From assembly GCF_028994775.1 (NCBI RefSeq), contig NZ_JAJQMN010000006.1, forward strand, positions 62,001 to 126,000: a stretch of DNA of 64,000 bases, written 5' to 3'. Below the pieces are notes generated by a model that saw only the letters and a program-made list of their open reading frames with translations, searched no databases and was not told where the DNA came from. Position numbers and translations under genes: made by a program. Each line of letters starts with the position of its first letter. Position 1 is the stretch's first letter. Of the stretch, positions 16,698 to 26,054 are shown in pieces. Source of the stretch: Promicromonospora iranensis. Lineage in GTDB: Bacteria; Actinomycetota; Actinomycetes; Actinomycetales; Cellulomonadaceae.

Positions 16698-18050
16698 TCA
16701 CTTCAGGAAGTCGGGGACGTCCAGGTCCTCGGAGGTCCGGCGCGGGTTCTCCTCGTACAGCGGCGGAACCTCCACGCGCTCGCCCTGCTCGCGCGAGACG
16801 TCCTGCCGGTTGAACGAGCCCTGCACCACGACGGCCGGCTCGTCCAGCGTGCGCGGCACGTCGTCCGACGAACCCTCGTCGTCGATCACGCGGGGCAGCG
16901 TCGACACCGGTGACGGCTGCTGCTGCGCCGGCGGGACCGACGGGGGCATGCCGCTCCCGCTGTGGTGCTCCGGTGCGCGGCGCGCCGCGTCGGAGACGTC
17001 GGGCAGCGGCACGGGCGCCGTCGCGGGGCTCCGCGTCGCCGCGGGGGTCGCCACCGCTCCGGCCACCTGGCCGAGCGCACGGTTGTCCTTGCGCTCCTTG
17101 GGCAGGCCGCCGTCGAAGCCCGCGGCGATGACGGTGACCCGCACCTCGTCGCCGAGCGCGTCGTCGATGACCGTACCGAAGATGATGTTCGCCTCCGGGT
17201 GCGCGGCCTCCTGCACCAGGCGCGCGGCCTCGTGCACCTCGAAGAGACCGAGGTCGCTGCCGCCCTGGATCGACAGCAGCACGCCGTGCGCGCCGTCGAT
17301 CGAGGCCTCGAGCAGCGGCGACGAGATCGCCAGCTCGGCGGCCTGCACCGCGCGGTCCTCGCCCCGTGCCGAGCCGATACCCATGAGCGCGGAGCCCGCG
17401 CCCTGCATGACCGACTTCACGTCCGCGAAGTCGAGGTTGATCAGGCCGGGCGTGGTGATGAGATCGGTGATGCCCTGCACACCGGAGTGCAGCACCTGGT
17501 CGGCCGAGTGGAACGCCGCGATCGCCGACACGTTCCGGTCCGACATCGACAGGAGCCGGTCGTTCGGGATCACGATCAGCGTGTCGACCTCGTCGCGGAG
17601 GTTCTCGATGCCGCTCTCGGCCTGCACCGCGCGGCGCCGGCCCTCGAACGTGAACGGCCGCGTCACGACGCCGACCGTCAGCGCGCCGAGCGAGCGCGCG
17701 ATACGTGCCACGACAGGAGCGCCGCCGGTGCCGGTACCGCCGCCCTCACCCGCCGTGACGAAGACCATGTCGGCGCCGCGCAGGACGTCCTCGATCTCCT
17801 CGGCGTGGTCCTCGGCCGCCTTCTTGCCGACCTCAGGGTCCGCGCCGGCACCCAGGCCGCGCGTGAGCTCACGTCCGACGTCGAGCTTGACGTCGGCGTC
17901 CGACATCAGGAGTGCCTGTGCGTCTGTGTTGATCGCGATGAACTCGACGCCCTTGAGGCCGACCTCGATCATGCGGTTGACGGCGTTCACACCACCGCCG
18001 CCGATACCGACCACCTTGATTACTGCCAGGTAGTTCTGCGGAGTTGCCAC
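16698..18050 (-). CDS. ftsZ: Cell division GTPase FtsZ
   Basis: 450 residues. The tubulin signature GGGTGTG lies at 103-109 and the N-terminal nucleotide loop [11 protein letters not shown] at 16-26. The T7 loop region [11 protein letters not shown] is conserved. After the GTPase core (to about 320) comes a Pro/Ala/Ser-rich variable linker and the conserved C-terminal peptide [10 protein letters not shown], which binds SepF/FtsW-type partners. The 294 bp upstream (18051-18344) hold a perfect hairpin and the 17-bp element shared with the sepF region, so ftsZ probably has its own promoter in addition to operon readthrough. Confidence 0.99.
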   Translation of the reverse strand: MATPQNYLAVIKVVGIGGGGVNAVNRMIEVGLKGVEFIAINTDAQALLMSDADVKLDVGRELTRGLGAGADPEVGKKAAEDHAEEIEDVLRGADMVFVTAGEGGGTGTGGAPVVARIARSLGALTVGVVTRPFTFEGRRRAVQAESGIENLRDEVDTLIVIPNDRLLSMSDRNVSAIAAFHSADQVLHSGVQGITDLITTPGLINLDFADVKSVMQGAGSALMGIGSARGEDRAVQAAELAISSPLLEASIDGAHGVLLSIQGGSDLGLFEVHEAARLVQEAAHPEANIIFGTVIDDALGDEVRVTVIAAGFDGGLPKERKDNRALGQVAGAVATPAATRSPATAPVPLPDVSDAARRAPEHHSGSGMPPSVPPAQQQPSPVSTLPRVIDDEGSSDDVPRTLDEPAVVVQGSFNRQDVSREQGERVEVPPLYEENPRRTSEDLDVPDFLK

Positions 18051-18184
18051 GTCGTCGCCTTTCGATCGGGTCCCGAGTCCCGACTCTCATCCCTCCCAAA
18101 GTCTCAGGTTGAGGTAGAGGGTTAGAGTTATGTCAGGTTGCTGCTGTGTTCGACGGTAAGTGCGTCGTCGAACTGTGTCGAAGA

Positions 18185-18211
18185 CATCGTTGCGCGTGTC
18201 GCGCAACGATG
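18185..18211. promoter_or_regulatory. 11-bp perfect inverted repeat in the ftsZ leader
   Basis: CATCGTTGCGC (18185-18195) and GCGCAACGATG (18201-18211) flank a 5-base loop, 135-161 bases upstream of the ftsZ ATG. It could be an operator, a leader hairpin, or the ftsQ terminator. No T-tract follows on the minus strand. Confidence 0.45.
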
Positions 18212-18218
18212 CACGCGA

Positions 18219-18235
18219 GAAATCACACGGATGTC
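18219..18235 (-). repeat. 17-bp element shared with the sepF-pgeF gap (copy 2)
   Basis: The minus strand reads GACATCCGTGTGATTTC, identical over 17 bases to 15797-15813. It lies 169-185 bases upstream of ftsZ. Confidence 0.5.
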
Positions 18236-18344
18236 ATTCGGGCGACGACCAGTTCGCCCGGCCCTCTCACCCGCCCGACCTGCGACATCACCGGATCGAC
18301 CTCCCGGGTTTTCGCCCACCGAGGGTGAAACCGGCACGCGACGG

Positions 18345-19406
18345 TCAGCGCGTGACCGGCAGAGCGGGTGACGAGACGTCGATCGTCGTCGCCGACGGCT
18401 CCGCACGCAGCAGCGTCTGCGCCACCTTGGTCTTGAGCTCGACCTGGGCCCCGCTCCCCCACCGGATCACGCGCCCGTCCTTCAACGTGGTCCGCACGTC
18501 GTCCTGTGTCGCCGCGCTGACCGTCTGGATGTCGCCCGCGAGGTTCCGCGGCAGCGCGCCCAGCACCTCGAGAGCCGCGTTCATGGCCCGCCGGCCGGCC
18601 TCGCCGTTGGCCAGCGAGACGACGATCGACGGCAGGTTGTCGGGCACTTCCTTCGCGGTGCCGACCCGCACGCCCTCCGCGTCCATCAGGGCGTGCACAT
18701 CCCCCTGCTGCGGGACGGCCGCGACCGGTTCGCGGGAGGTGAGCCGCACCGCCAGGCCGTCGGGCCAAGCGCGCGTGATCTCCACGTCCTTGACGGCGTT
18801 CATCGCGAGGATCTCCTCGCGCAGGCCGACCGTGTCGATCCGCGGCAACGGCACGCCCGCCTGGTCCGTCACCGTCTCCCGCACCTGGCCGACGTCGACG
18901 GTGGTGCCCTGCCCGGAGACCCGGACCTGCTCCGGGTCGAGCGCGAGCAGCGGCGAGAAGAACGTCGCCCAGACCAGTCCTGTGGTGACCGCCAGGGCCA
19001 GGGCGGTCCAGCCGATCCGGCGCCACACGCGGTAGCGGGCCATCGCCGTGCGCTCGGCGAGACGGTCGGCCAGCTGGTCCGACACCACGTCGTGCCGGGT
19101 GCCCGACGGCGACGTGCGTGCCATGTCCGGGCGGCTCGCCGGGGTCCTCGGGGGTGCCGTGCGCTGTGACACCTGCTGCGACGCCGGCGGGCGTCTGCCC
19201 GGCGCCTGCGCGCCGGACGTCCTGCGGCCGGGCCGGGCCGGCGCGGCGGCCCGCTGAGCGGACTCCTGCGCCGGACCCTGACCCGTGGTGCCCCGGGCGG
19301 TCACGCCCGGGGCCTCCTGGTCGTTCGTTCCCTGCTGTGCCGAACCCTCGCCTGCGGGGCGCGGCCGTGCCGTGCCCGCGGCGCGAGGACGCGCGGGCGG
19401 TCGCAT
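18345..19406 (-). CDS. ftsQ: Division protein FtsQ (POTRA/DivIB type)
   Basis: 353 residues. A long Pro/Ala/Arg/Gln-rich cytoplasmic N-terminus (about 1-130) precedes one membrane helix (about 137-157; TALALAVTTGLVWATFFSPLL). The extracellular POTRA domain follows (LDPEQVRVSGQGT, LPRIDTVGL) and then the FtsQ beta domain with V-E-I-T-R-A-W-P-D-G-L-A-V-R-L. FtsQ links FtsL/FtsB to the septal synthase. The N-terminal extension is longer than in most bacteria and is probably disordered. Its ATG overlaps the murC stop (TGATG). Confidence 0.95.
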   Translation of the reverse strand: MRPPARPRAAGTARPRPAGEGSAQQGTNDQEAPGVTARGTTGQGPAQESAQRAAAPARPGRRTSGAQAPGRRPPASQQVSQRTAPPRTPASRPDMARTSPSGTRHDVVSDQLADRLAERTAMARYRVWRRIGWTALALAVTTGLVWATFFSPLLALDPEQVRVSGQGTTVDVGQVRETVTDQAGVPLPRIDTVGLREEILAMNAVKDVEITRAWPDGLAVRLTSREPVAAVPQQGDVHALMDAEGVRVGTAKEVPDNLPSIVVSLANGEAGRRAMNAALEVLGALPRNLAGDIQTVSAATQDDVRTTLKDGRVIRWGSGAQVELKTKVAQTLLRAEPSATTIDVSSPALPVTR

Positions 19407-20917
19407 CAGTCCTCGCCCAGCCCCGGTGCAGCGGCCGAACCCGTGGCGACGCGGCCGTTCAGGCGTGCCAGGACGGCGGGCCCGAGCTGCGTCACGTCAC
19501 CGGCGCCGACCGTGAGCACCACGTCGCCCGGCCGGGCGAGGTCGGCGATCGCGTGCGCGGCGTCCAGCCGGTCCGGCACCGCGTAGACGGCGCCGTGGTC
19601 GGCCATCAGGTCGACGATCGTGTTCGCCGTGATCGACGGGTCGCGCTCCTCGCGGGCCCCGTAGATGTCCGTGACCACCACCTCGTCGGCGGCCGACAGC
19701 TCGTGCGCGAACTTGTCGGCGAAGAACTTCGTGCGCGAGTACAGGTGCGGCTGGAACAGGACCAGCACCCTCCCGCCGTCTGCGATCTCGCGCGCCGCCG
19801 TCAGGACCGCCCGGACCTCTGTGGGGTGGTGGGCGTAGTCGTCGACCACGCGGACGCCGTCGGCGGTGCCCTTCTCCTCGAAGCGGCGGCCCGTGCCGAC
19901 GAACGCGCCGACGCCGGCGACAGCCTGCTCGGGCGACACGCCCAGCTTCACGGCGGCGATCACCGCGGCGGTCGCGTTGAGCACGTTGTGCTTGCCCGGG
20001 ACGGCGAGCCGCATCGGGATGCCCGGCACGTTGCCGGACACGCCGGCTCCGTCGGCCACCTGCTCGTTGGTGCCCAGGATGTCGCCGCGCAGCACGGCGG
20101 TGGTGCCCTCCGGCGTCGTCGAGATGTCGGTGACGCGCACGCGGGCCGTGTCGTTCGTGCCGTAGGTGATGACGTGGCCGCCCGTGGCGCAGATCGTGGC
20201 GCCCACCGAGAGCGAGCCCTCGTCATCGGCGCAGGCGATCAGCCAGCCGTCGGACACCAGGCGGCGGGCGAACCGGATGAAGGCGCCGTTGAACGCCTCC
20301 GGGGTGCCGTAGTGGTCGAGGTGGTCCGCCTCGACGTTCGTCACGACCGCGATGGTCGGCGTGTAGTTCAGGAACGAGCCGTCCGACTCGTCGGCCTCGG
20401 CCACGAGCACGTCGGACGTACCCAGGTGGCCGCCCGGCGTCGACCCGTTCGCGGTACGGACGGTGCTGCCGATCGCGTACGACGGGTCGAGGCCCGCCTC
20501 GCGCAGGATCGTCGCGATCATGGCCGACGTCGTCGTCTTGCCGTGCGCGCCGGCGACGGCGATGCCGCGCCGCCCCTCCATCAGCGCGGCCAGCGCCTGT
20601 GAGCGGTGCAGCACGTTCAGGCGACGGGCGCGGGCAGCGGCGAGCTCCGGGTTGTCCTCGTGCACGGCGCTCGAGATCACCACGGTGTCCACCCCCGTCA
20701 GGTGGGCCGGATCGTGACCGACCCACACCTGGACACCCTCGGCCCGCAGGGCCTCCAACGTCTCCGAGTCGGCGGCGTCCGAGCCCTGCACGGGCACGCC
20801 GCGCCCGGCGAGCAGACGGGCCACGACGGACATGCCGGCCCCGCCTATGCCGATCATGTGGACGCGTCCGAGCTTCGCGACCTGATCCGTCATCTGATCC
20901 GTGACCGTGGTGCTCAT
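19406..20917 (-). CDS. murC: UDP-N-acetylmuramate-L-alanine ligase
   Basis: 503 residues. It adds L-Ala to UDP-MurNAc. The N-terminal nucleotide loop is GIGGAGMSVVARLL, the ATP P-loop GAHGKTTTSAM, and the substrate-binding EADESDGSF and NVEADHLDHYG motifs follow. The C-terminal Mur ligase domain has DDYAHHPTEVRAV and FQPHLYSRT. Complete and of normal length. Overlaps: ATGA with murG, TGATG with ftsQ. Confidence 0.98.
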   Translation of the reverse strand: MSTTVTDQMTDQVAKLGRVHMIGIGGAGMSVVARLLAGRGVPVQGSDAADSETLEALRAEGVQVWVGHDPAHLTGVDTVVISSAVHEDNPELAAARARRLNVLHRSQALAALMEGRRGIAVAGAHGKTTTSAMIATILREAGLDPSYAIGSTVRTANGSTPGGHLGTSDVLVAEADESDGSFLNYTPTIAVVTNVEADHLDHYGTPEAFNGAFIRFARRLVSDGWLIACADDEGSLSVGATICATGGHVITYGTNDTARVRVTDISTTPEGTTAVLRGDILGTNEQVADGAGVSGNVPGIPMRLAVPGKHNVLNATAAVIAAVKLGVSPEQAVAGVGAFVGTGRRFEEKGTADGVRVVDDYAHHPTEVRAVLTAAREIADGGRVLVLFQPHLYSRTKFFADKFAHELSAADEVVVTDIYGAREERDPSITANTIVDLMADHGAVYAVPDRLDAAHAIADLARPGDVVLTVGAGDVTQLGPAVLARLNGRVATGSAAAPGLGED

Positions 20918-22080
20918 GACCTGACCTCCGTGGTGTCGGTACCTGCTGACCGTACGGCTTGCTCGACGAGATCGACGACACGTGCGGCGCCGTCGGTGGT
21001 GCCGGCCGACCGTGCGGCCTTCGCCATGACACCGAGCCGCTCGCGGTCCGCGAGCAGCGTGGGAACTTCTCGGGACACCCAGTCGGGTGTCAGGTCCGCG
21101 TCGTCCACCAGCAGGCCTCCGCCCGCCTCCACCAGCGGCGCGGCGTTCAGCCGCTGCTCGCCGTTACCGATGGGCAGCGGCACGTAGACCGCGGGGATGC
21201 CGAGCGCGGCCTGCTCGGCCACGGAGCCCGCGCCGGAGCGGCAGACCACCAGGTCGGCGATCGCGTAGGCGAGCTCCATCTGCTCCAGGTACTCACGCAC
21301 CTGGTAGCGCCGGTCGTCGAGGGCGGGGACGGCCGCCAGCGTCTCGCGCACCTCGTCGCTCTTGCCCTTGCCGGTCAGGTGCAGCACCTGCGCCCCGGCG
21401 GCGAGGATCTGGGCGGCGACGCCGGACACCCCGCGGTTCAGGTTCACCGCGCCCAGGGAACCGCCGGTGACGACGAGGGTCGGCAGCGCCGGGTCGAGGC
21501 CCAGCTCGGCGGCGGCGCGGGCGCGGGCGCCCGCGGCGTCGGCCTCGCGCTCCTGCACGAGCGCCGCGATCGCCTGCCGCAGCGGCAGGCCCGTGAGGAC
21601 GCCCCCACGCAACGGCGTGCCGGGGAAGGTGAGGCCCACGCGGGCGGCCCACCGGGCGCCCAGGCGGTTGGCCAGGCCGGGCCGCGCGTTCTGCTCGTGG
21701 ATCACGATCGGCACGCCCTTGCGCCGGGCCGCCAGGTACGCCGGCGTCGCCACGTACCCGCCGAACCCGATCACCGCCTGCGCGTCGATCTCGTCGATGG
21801 CCTCCTCCGCGGCCCGCACCGCGGCCGTCAGCCTGCCCGGCAGCCGCAGCAGGTCGGGGCTGGGGCGCCGCGGCAGCGGCACGCGCGGGATGGGCCGCAG
21901 CTCGTAGCCGCGGGCCGGCACGAGCTCGGCCTCCAGGCCCGTCGTGGTACCGAGCGCGAGCACGCGCGCACCGGGCTCCCGACGCCGGACCTCGTCCGCC
22001 ACCGCGAGCAGGGGGTTGACGTGTCCCGCGCTACCGCCACCGGCGAGCACCACCGACACAACTGCTGAGCTCATCATCAC
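20914..22080 (-). CDS. murG: UDP-GlcNAc--lipid I N-acetylglucosaminyltransferase
   Basis: 388 residues. The membrane-associated GT28 enzyme converts lipid I to lipid II. The glycine loop GGGSAGHVNPLLA lies at the N-terminus; the second domain carries VTGGSLGAVNLNRG and the UDP-GlcNAc site CRSGAGSVAEQAALG with PLPIGNGEQRLNA. Three ATG codons open the frame; the third (22074) has the best spacing from AAGG and may be the true start. A 111-bp gap separates it from ftsW. Confidence 0.98.
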   Translation of the reverse strand: MMMSSAVVSVVLAGGGSAGHVNPLLAVADEVRRREPGARVLALGTTTGLEAELVPARGYELRPIPRVPLPRRPSPDLLRLPGRLTAAVRAAEEAIDEIDAQAVIGFGGYVATPAYLAARRKGVPIVIHEQNARPGLANRLGARWAARVGLTFPGTPLRGGVLTGLPLRQAIAALVQEREADAAGARARAAAELGLDPALPTLVVTGGSLGAVNLNRGVSGVAAQILAAGAQVLHLTGKGKSDEVRETLAAVPALDDRRYQVREYLEQMELAYAIADLVVCRSGAGSVAEQAALGIPAVYVPLPIGNGEQRLNAAPLVEAGGGLLVDDADLTPDWVSREVPTLLADRERLGVMAKAARSAGTTDGAARVVDLVEQAVRSAGTDTTEVRS

Positions 22081-22191
22081 CTTCTCGTCGTCGCCCGGAC
22101 GAACGGCCCGGGCGGATCGGTGCGCGGCGCCCCACCGTGCGAGATCCGAGGTGCCGGAACTCGTTCACAGCTGAAGCCACCGTGCACATTT

Positions 22192-23424
22192 CTACCGTCT
22201 ACGAACCGCGCCGCCCAGCACAGCCAGTGACTTGCGCACGACGCTACCGCGTGCAGCCAGTGCCTTGGCAGCCCCTGGCTCGGTCCGGGCGAAAGAGATC
22301 ACCATTCCCAGCGCCGCCATCGTGGTGATGAGCGCGGAACCGCCCGCGGACACCAGCGGGAGCGGCACACCGATCACCGGCAGGACGCCGATCACCACGC
22401 CGATGTTCACGAAGGCCTGACCCACGATCCAGCAGGCGACGGCGGCGGTCGCGACCTTGACGAACGGGTCGGTGTGCCGCCGGATCACGCGGCTCATCGC
22501 GATCCCGAGCACGGCGAACAGTGCCAGCACCAGCACCGTGCCGAACAGTCCGAGCTCCTCGCCGATCACGGCGAAGATGAAGTCGTTGTGCGCCTCGGGC
22601 AGGTAGTTCCACTTCTCGCGGCTCCCGCCCAGCCCCACTCCCCACAGCCCGCCCGTGCCCAGCCCGAAGAGGCCGTGCAGGGACTGGTAGCAGTCGGAAG
22701 CAGCGTCGCACTCGGCGCCGTAGGTGGCCACGATGCGCCGGAGCCGGTCGCCGCCGTCCTGCTGGAGGATGAACACGTATCCCACGACGAATGCCGCGAG
22801 CACACTCCCGAGCGTCATGAGGGACATGGGCACGCCGGCCACGAAGAAGGCGCCGGCCACCAGGAGGCCCATCACGAGCGCCGTACCGAGGTCGCCTCCG
22901 CCGAGCACGAGGCCGAGGACCACCACCGCGCCCGGCACGGCCGGCAGGATCGCGTGCGACCAGCTGCCCAGCAGGGCCTGCTTGCGACCGAGCACCGTAC
23001 CGAGCCAGATGGCGAGGGCGAGCTTGGCGAGCTCCGACGGCTGGAACCGCACCGGCCCGAACACCAGCCAGTTCTGCTGGCCGTTGGTGATCTCCCCCAT
23101 GAAGATCACCAGGACGAGCAGCACCATCGCGATCGCGAGACCGGGCAGCGCGAGCCGCTTGTACCAGCGGACCGGCAGGTGCGCGGCGACCAGGAGCACG
23201 GGCAGGCCCATCAGGGCGTACTGCGCCTGGACCAGGAAGGCCGCGTACGGCGACTGGTCCGCGGCGATCGACGTCACCGTCGAGCTGGACAGCACCATGA
23301 TCAGACCGATCACGGTCAGCAGACCGGTGGTGCCCACCAGGAGGTAGTAGCTGGAGACGTTGGAGTTCCACTGGCCCAGCCAGGAACGCGCAGGAGCGCC
23401 GCGGCTCGTTGCCGTCGTGGCCAT
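22192..23424 (-). CDS. ftsW: SEDS-family septal peptidoglycan glycosyltransferase FtsW
   Basis: 410 residues with ten membrane helices. SEDS motifs include PVRFQPSELAKLALAIWLG, the catalytic-region stretch G-L-G-G-S-R-E-K-W-N-Y-L-P-E-A-H-N-D-F-I-F, then GEELGLFG and the C-terminal PLPLVSAGGSALI. FtsW polymerises lipid II glycan together with the class B PBP, here FtsI. Start at ATG 23424, with GGAGG eight bases upstream. The C-terminus is short and basic. Confidence 0.97.
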   Translation of the reverse strand: MATTATSRGAPARSWLGQWNSNVSSYYLLVGTTGLLTVIGLIMVLSSSTVTSIAADQSPYAAFLVQAQYALMGLPVLLVAAHLPVRWYKRLALPGLAIAMVLLVLVIFMGEITNGQQNWLVFGPVRFQPSELAKLALAIWLGTVLGRKQALLGSWSHAILPAVPGAVVVLGLVLGGGDLGTALVMGLLVAGAFFVAGVPMSLMTLGSVLAAFVVGYVFILQQDGGDRLRRIVATYGAECDAASDCYQSLHGLFGLGTGGLWGVGLGGSREKWNYLPEAHNDFIFAVIGEELGLFGTVLVLALFAVLGIAMSRVIRRHTDPFVKVATAAVACWIVGQAFVNIGVVIGVLPVIGVPLPLVSAGGSALITTMAALGMVISFARTEPGAAKALAARGSVVRKSLAVLGGAVRRR

Positions 23425-23481
23425 CCCTGTCCCCTCCTACCCCCGTGCGCGAGCAGCGCCGTCAGCCCCCGAGCCCGTAGC

Positions 23482-24975
23482 TCAGGAGGTGAGCTCACGC
23501 ACCACGCGTGCGAACTCCTCGCCGCGCTGGGCGTACGAGGCGAACTGGTCCTGCGACGCACCCGCCGGGGCCAGCAGCACGGTGTCCCCCGGCTGGGCCA
23601 GGTCCCGCGCTGCGGCTACCGCCCGGCGCATCACCGTCCCAGTGTCACCGGGATCGATCACCACCACCGGGATATTCGGCGCGTGTCGGGCCAGCGTGTC
23701 GGCCAGCGGACCGGGGTCCGCCCCGATCACCACGGCGGCGCGCATGCGGTCGGCACGGGACGAGACGAGCTCGTCGAACGTCGCGCCCTTGGACAGCCCG
23801 CCGGCGATCCACACGACGGTGCCGTGGGCGAAGCCGGCCAGCGAGGCGGCCGCGGAGTGCGCGTTCGTCGCCTTCGAGTCGTTCACGTACGTGACGCCGT
23901 CCGCCTCCGCGACCCGCTGGATGCGGTGCTCGCTCGGCCCGAAGGACCGCAGACCGTCGCGGACGGCGGACGCCGGCACACCGTGCGCACGCGCCAGAGC
24001 GGCGGCGGCCAGGGCGTCGGCCACGATGTGCGTCGGCACGACGCCGCCCTGGTCACCCAGCTGCTTCAGGTCGGCCAGGGTGCCGAGCTCCGCGGCGCTC
24101 TTGCGGCGGTCGGGGTCGTCGGTCGCGGTGTGGAAGGCACGGTCCACGAGGACGTCGTCGACCAGGCCGAGGTCACCCGGGCCGGGCGTGCCCACCACGA
24201 AGCCGACGGCGCGCGCGCCCTCGACGACGTCCGCCTCGCGCACCAGGTCCTCGGTCGTCCGGTCGGCGACGTTGTAGACGCAGGCGGTCCGGACGCCTTC
24301 GTAGATGCGGCCCTTGTCGCGCGTGTAGGCGTCGATGGAGCCGTGCCAGTCGAGGTGGTCGGGCGAGACGTTGAGGACCGCGCCGGCCTCCAGGGACATC
24401 GTGTGCGTGAAGTGGAGCTGGAAGCTGGAGAGCTCCACGGCGACGACGTCGAGCGTGGGGTCGAGGGCCGCCTCCACGAGGGACCGGCCCACGTTGCCGA
24501 CGGCGGCGGTGCGCAGGCCCGCCGCGCGCAGGATCGCCACCAGCATCTCGACCGTGGTCGTCTTGCCGTTGGACCCGGTGATGCCGAGCCACTCCGCGGG
24601 CTGGTCGGAGCCCAGACGGTCGACCCGCAGGCGCCACGCCAGCTCGACCTCGCTCCACACGGGCACGCCCGCTCCCAGCGCGGCGGCGACGACCGGGTGG
24701 TGCGGCGCGAAGCCCGGCGAGGCGACCAGCAGGTCCGCCTCGGCCAGCACGGCCGCAGCGCCGTCGGCGTCCAGACTGCTGTGGTCCGCGTCGTCGGCCT
24801 TGTCGTCCACGGTGACCAGGGACGCGACACGCGGCGTCAGGACCCGCTGGAGCGAGCGTCCGGTGACGCCCAGCCCCGCCAGGACGACACGGGCCTCGGC
24901 CAGCGGGACGCTCGGTTCGACGGCGCCGTACGGGTCGGGCACGTCGTCGGGCAGACCGGTGGGCGAACCGGTCAC
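23482..24975 (-). CDS. murD: UDP-N-acetylmuramoylalanine-D-glutamate ligase
   Basis: 497 residues from the GTG at 24975, which overlaps the mraY stop (GTGA). A longer upstream reading lies inside mraY and is rejected. Domain 1 has [12 protein letters not shown]; the ATP loop is [14 protein letters not shown]; then [17 protein letters not shown] and the C-terminal ligase domain with [15 protein letters not shown]. It adds D-Glu to UDP-MurNAc-L-Ala. A 57-bp gap follows before ftsW. Confidence 0.97.
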   Translation of the reverse strand: MTGSPTGLPDDVPDPYGAVEPSVPLAEARVVLAGLGVTGRSLQRVLTPRVASLVTVDDKADDADHSSLDADGAAAVLAEADLLVASPGFAPHHPVVAAALGAGVPVWSEVELAWRLRVDRLGSDQPAEWLGITGSNGKTTTVEMLVAILRAAGLRTAAVGNVGRSLVEAALDPTLDVVAVELSSFQLHFTHTMSLEAGAVLNVSPDHLDWHGSIDAYTRDKGRIYEGVRTACVYNVADRTTEDLVREADVVEGARAVGFVVGTPGPGDLGLVDDVLVDRAFHTATDDPDRRKSAAELGTLADLKQLGDQGGVVPTHIVADALAAAALARAHGVPASAVRDGLRSFGPSEHRIQRVAEADGVTYVNDSKATNAHSAAASLAGFAHGTVVWIAGGLSKGATFDELVSSRADRMRAAVVIGADPGPLADTLARHAPNIPVVVIDPGDTGTVMRRAVAAARDLAQPGDTVLLAPAGASQDQFASYAQRGEEFARVVRELTS

Positions 24976-26054
24976 GAGGCGACCCACTCGGCGTAGAAGA
25001 TGCCCATGCCCAGGCCCGCGAGCAGGCCTGCGATGAGCCAGAACCGGATGACGATCGTGACCTCGCCCCACCCCGACAGCTCGAAGTGGTGCTGCAGCGG
25101 CGCCATCTTGAACACGCGCTTGCCCGTCATCTTGAAGTATCCGACCTGGATCACGACAGAGGAGACGATGAGCACGAACAGGCCGCCGATGATCACCGCG
25201 AGGAGCTCGGTCCGCGACAGGATCGACAGGCCGGCCAGCGCGCCACCCAGGGCGAGCGAGCCGGTGTCGCCCATGAAGATCTTGGCGGGGTTGGCGTTCC
25301 ACCACAGGAACCCGACGCAGGCGCCCGTGACGGCGGCGGCCACGATCGCCAGGTCCTGCGGGTCACGCACCTCGTAGCAGCGTGGTCCCGCGGTGGCAAG
25401 GAACTGGCACGACTGGTTGAGCTGCCAGATGCCGACCAGCACGTAGGCGCCGAACGTGATGATCGAGACGCCCGTGGCCAGGCCGTCCAGTCCGTCGGTC
25501 ACGTTCACCGCGTTGGACCAGGCGGACACCAGCAGGTTGGCCCAGATCACGAAGAGGATGAGACCGACGGTGGCGCCGGCGAACGCCAGGTCGAACTCCG
25601 TGTCGCGCAGGAACGAGATCTTGGTCGACGCCGGGGTGCGCGAGTTCTCGTTGGGGAACTGCAGCGCGAGCACCGCGAAGGAGACGCCGACCACGCCCTG
25701 CCCGATCAGCTTGGCGCGCGGGGTCAGGCCGAGGGAGCGCTGCTTGCGGATCTTGGTGAAGTCGTCGAGGAACCCGATCAGGCCCAGGCCCGCCATGAGG
25801 TAGAGCGCCAGCAGCGCCGACACGCTCGGCAGCCGGCCGGACACCAGCATCGAGGCCGCGACCCCGAGCACGGTCGCGGCGATGATGACGACGCCGCCCA
25901 TCTGGGGCGTACCACGCTTGGTGAAGTGCCCCGTGGGGCCGTCCTCGCGGACGAACTGGCCGTAGTTCTTGTGGACCAGGAACCGGATGAAGACCGGGGT
26001 GCCCAGCAGGGCGATGAGCAGCGCCACTGCGGCGCTGACCAGGATCGCGATCAC
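24972..26054 (-). CDS. mraY: Phospho-N-acetylmuramoyl-pentapeptide transferase
   Basis: 360 residues with ten membrane helices. It transfers phospho-MurNAc-pentapeptide to undecaprenyl phosphate, making lipid I. Active-site motifs: [12 protein letters not shown] near the N-terminus, [20 protein letters not shown], and [21 protein letters not shown]. The histidine cluster is present as APLQHHFEL. The GTG start overlaps the murF stop and its stop overlaps murD, both as GTGA. Confidence 0.98.
   Translation of the reverse strand: MIAILVSAAVALLIALLGTPVFIRFLVHKNYGQFVREDGPTGHFTKRGTPQMGGVVIIAATVLGVAASMLVSGRLPSVSALLALYLMAGLGLIGFLDDFTKIRKQRSLGLTPRAKLIGQGVVGVSFAVLALQFPNENSRTPASTKISFLRDTEFDLAFAGATVGLILFVIWANLLVSAWSNAVNVTDGLDGLATGVSIITFGAYVLVGIWQLNQSCQFLATAGPRCYEVRDPQDLAIVAAAVTGACVGFLWWNANPAKIFMGDTGSLALGGALAGLSILSRTELLAVIIGGLFVLIVSSVVIQVGYFKMTGKRVFKMAPLQHHFELSGWGEVTIVIRFWLIAGLLAGLGMGIFYAEWVAS

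Noticed and set aside
15782-16813. A 343-residue plus-strand frame across pgeF
   Set aside because: It is antisense to a complete pgeF with family motifs and is Arg/Gly-rich without a domain.
22474-24996. An 840-residue plus-strand frame over ftsW and murD
   Set aside because: Low-complexity His/Arg/Gly content and exact overlap with two complete Mur/SEDS genes show it is an antisense shadow.
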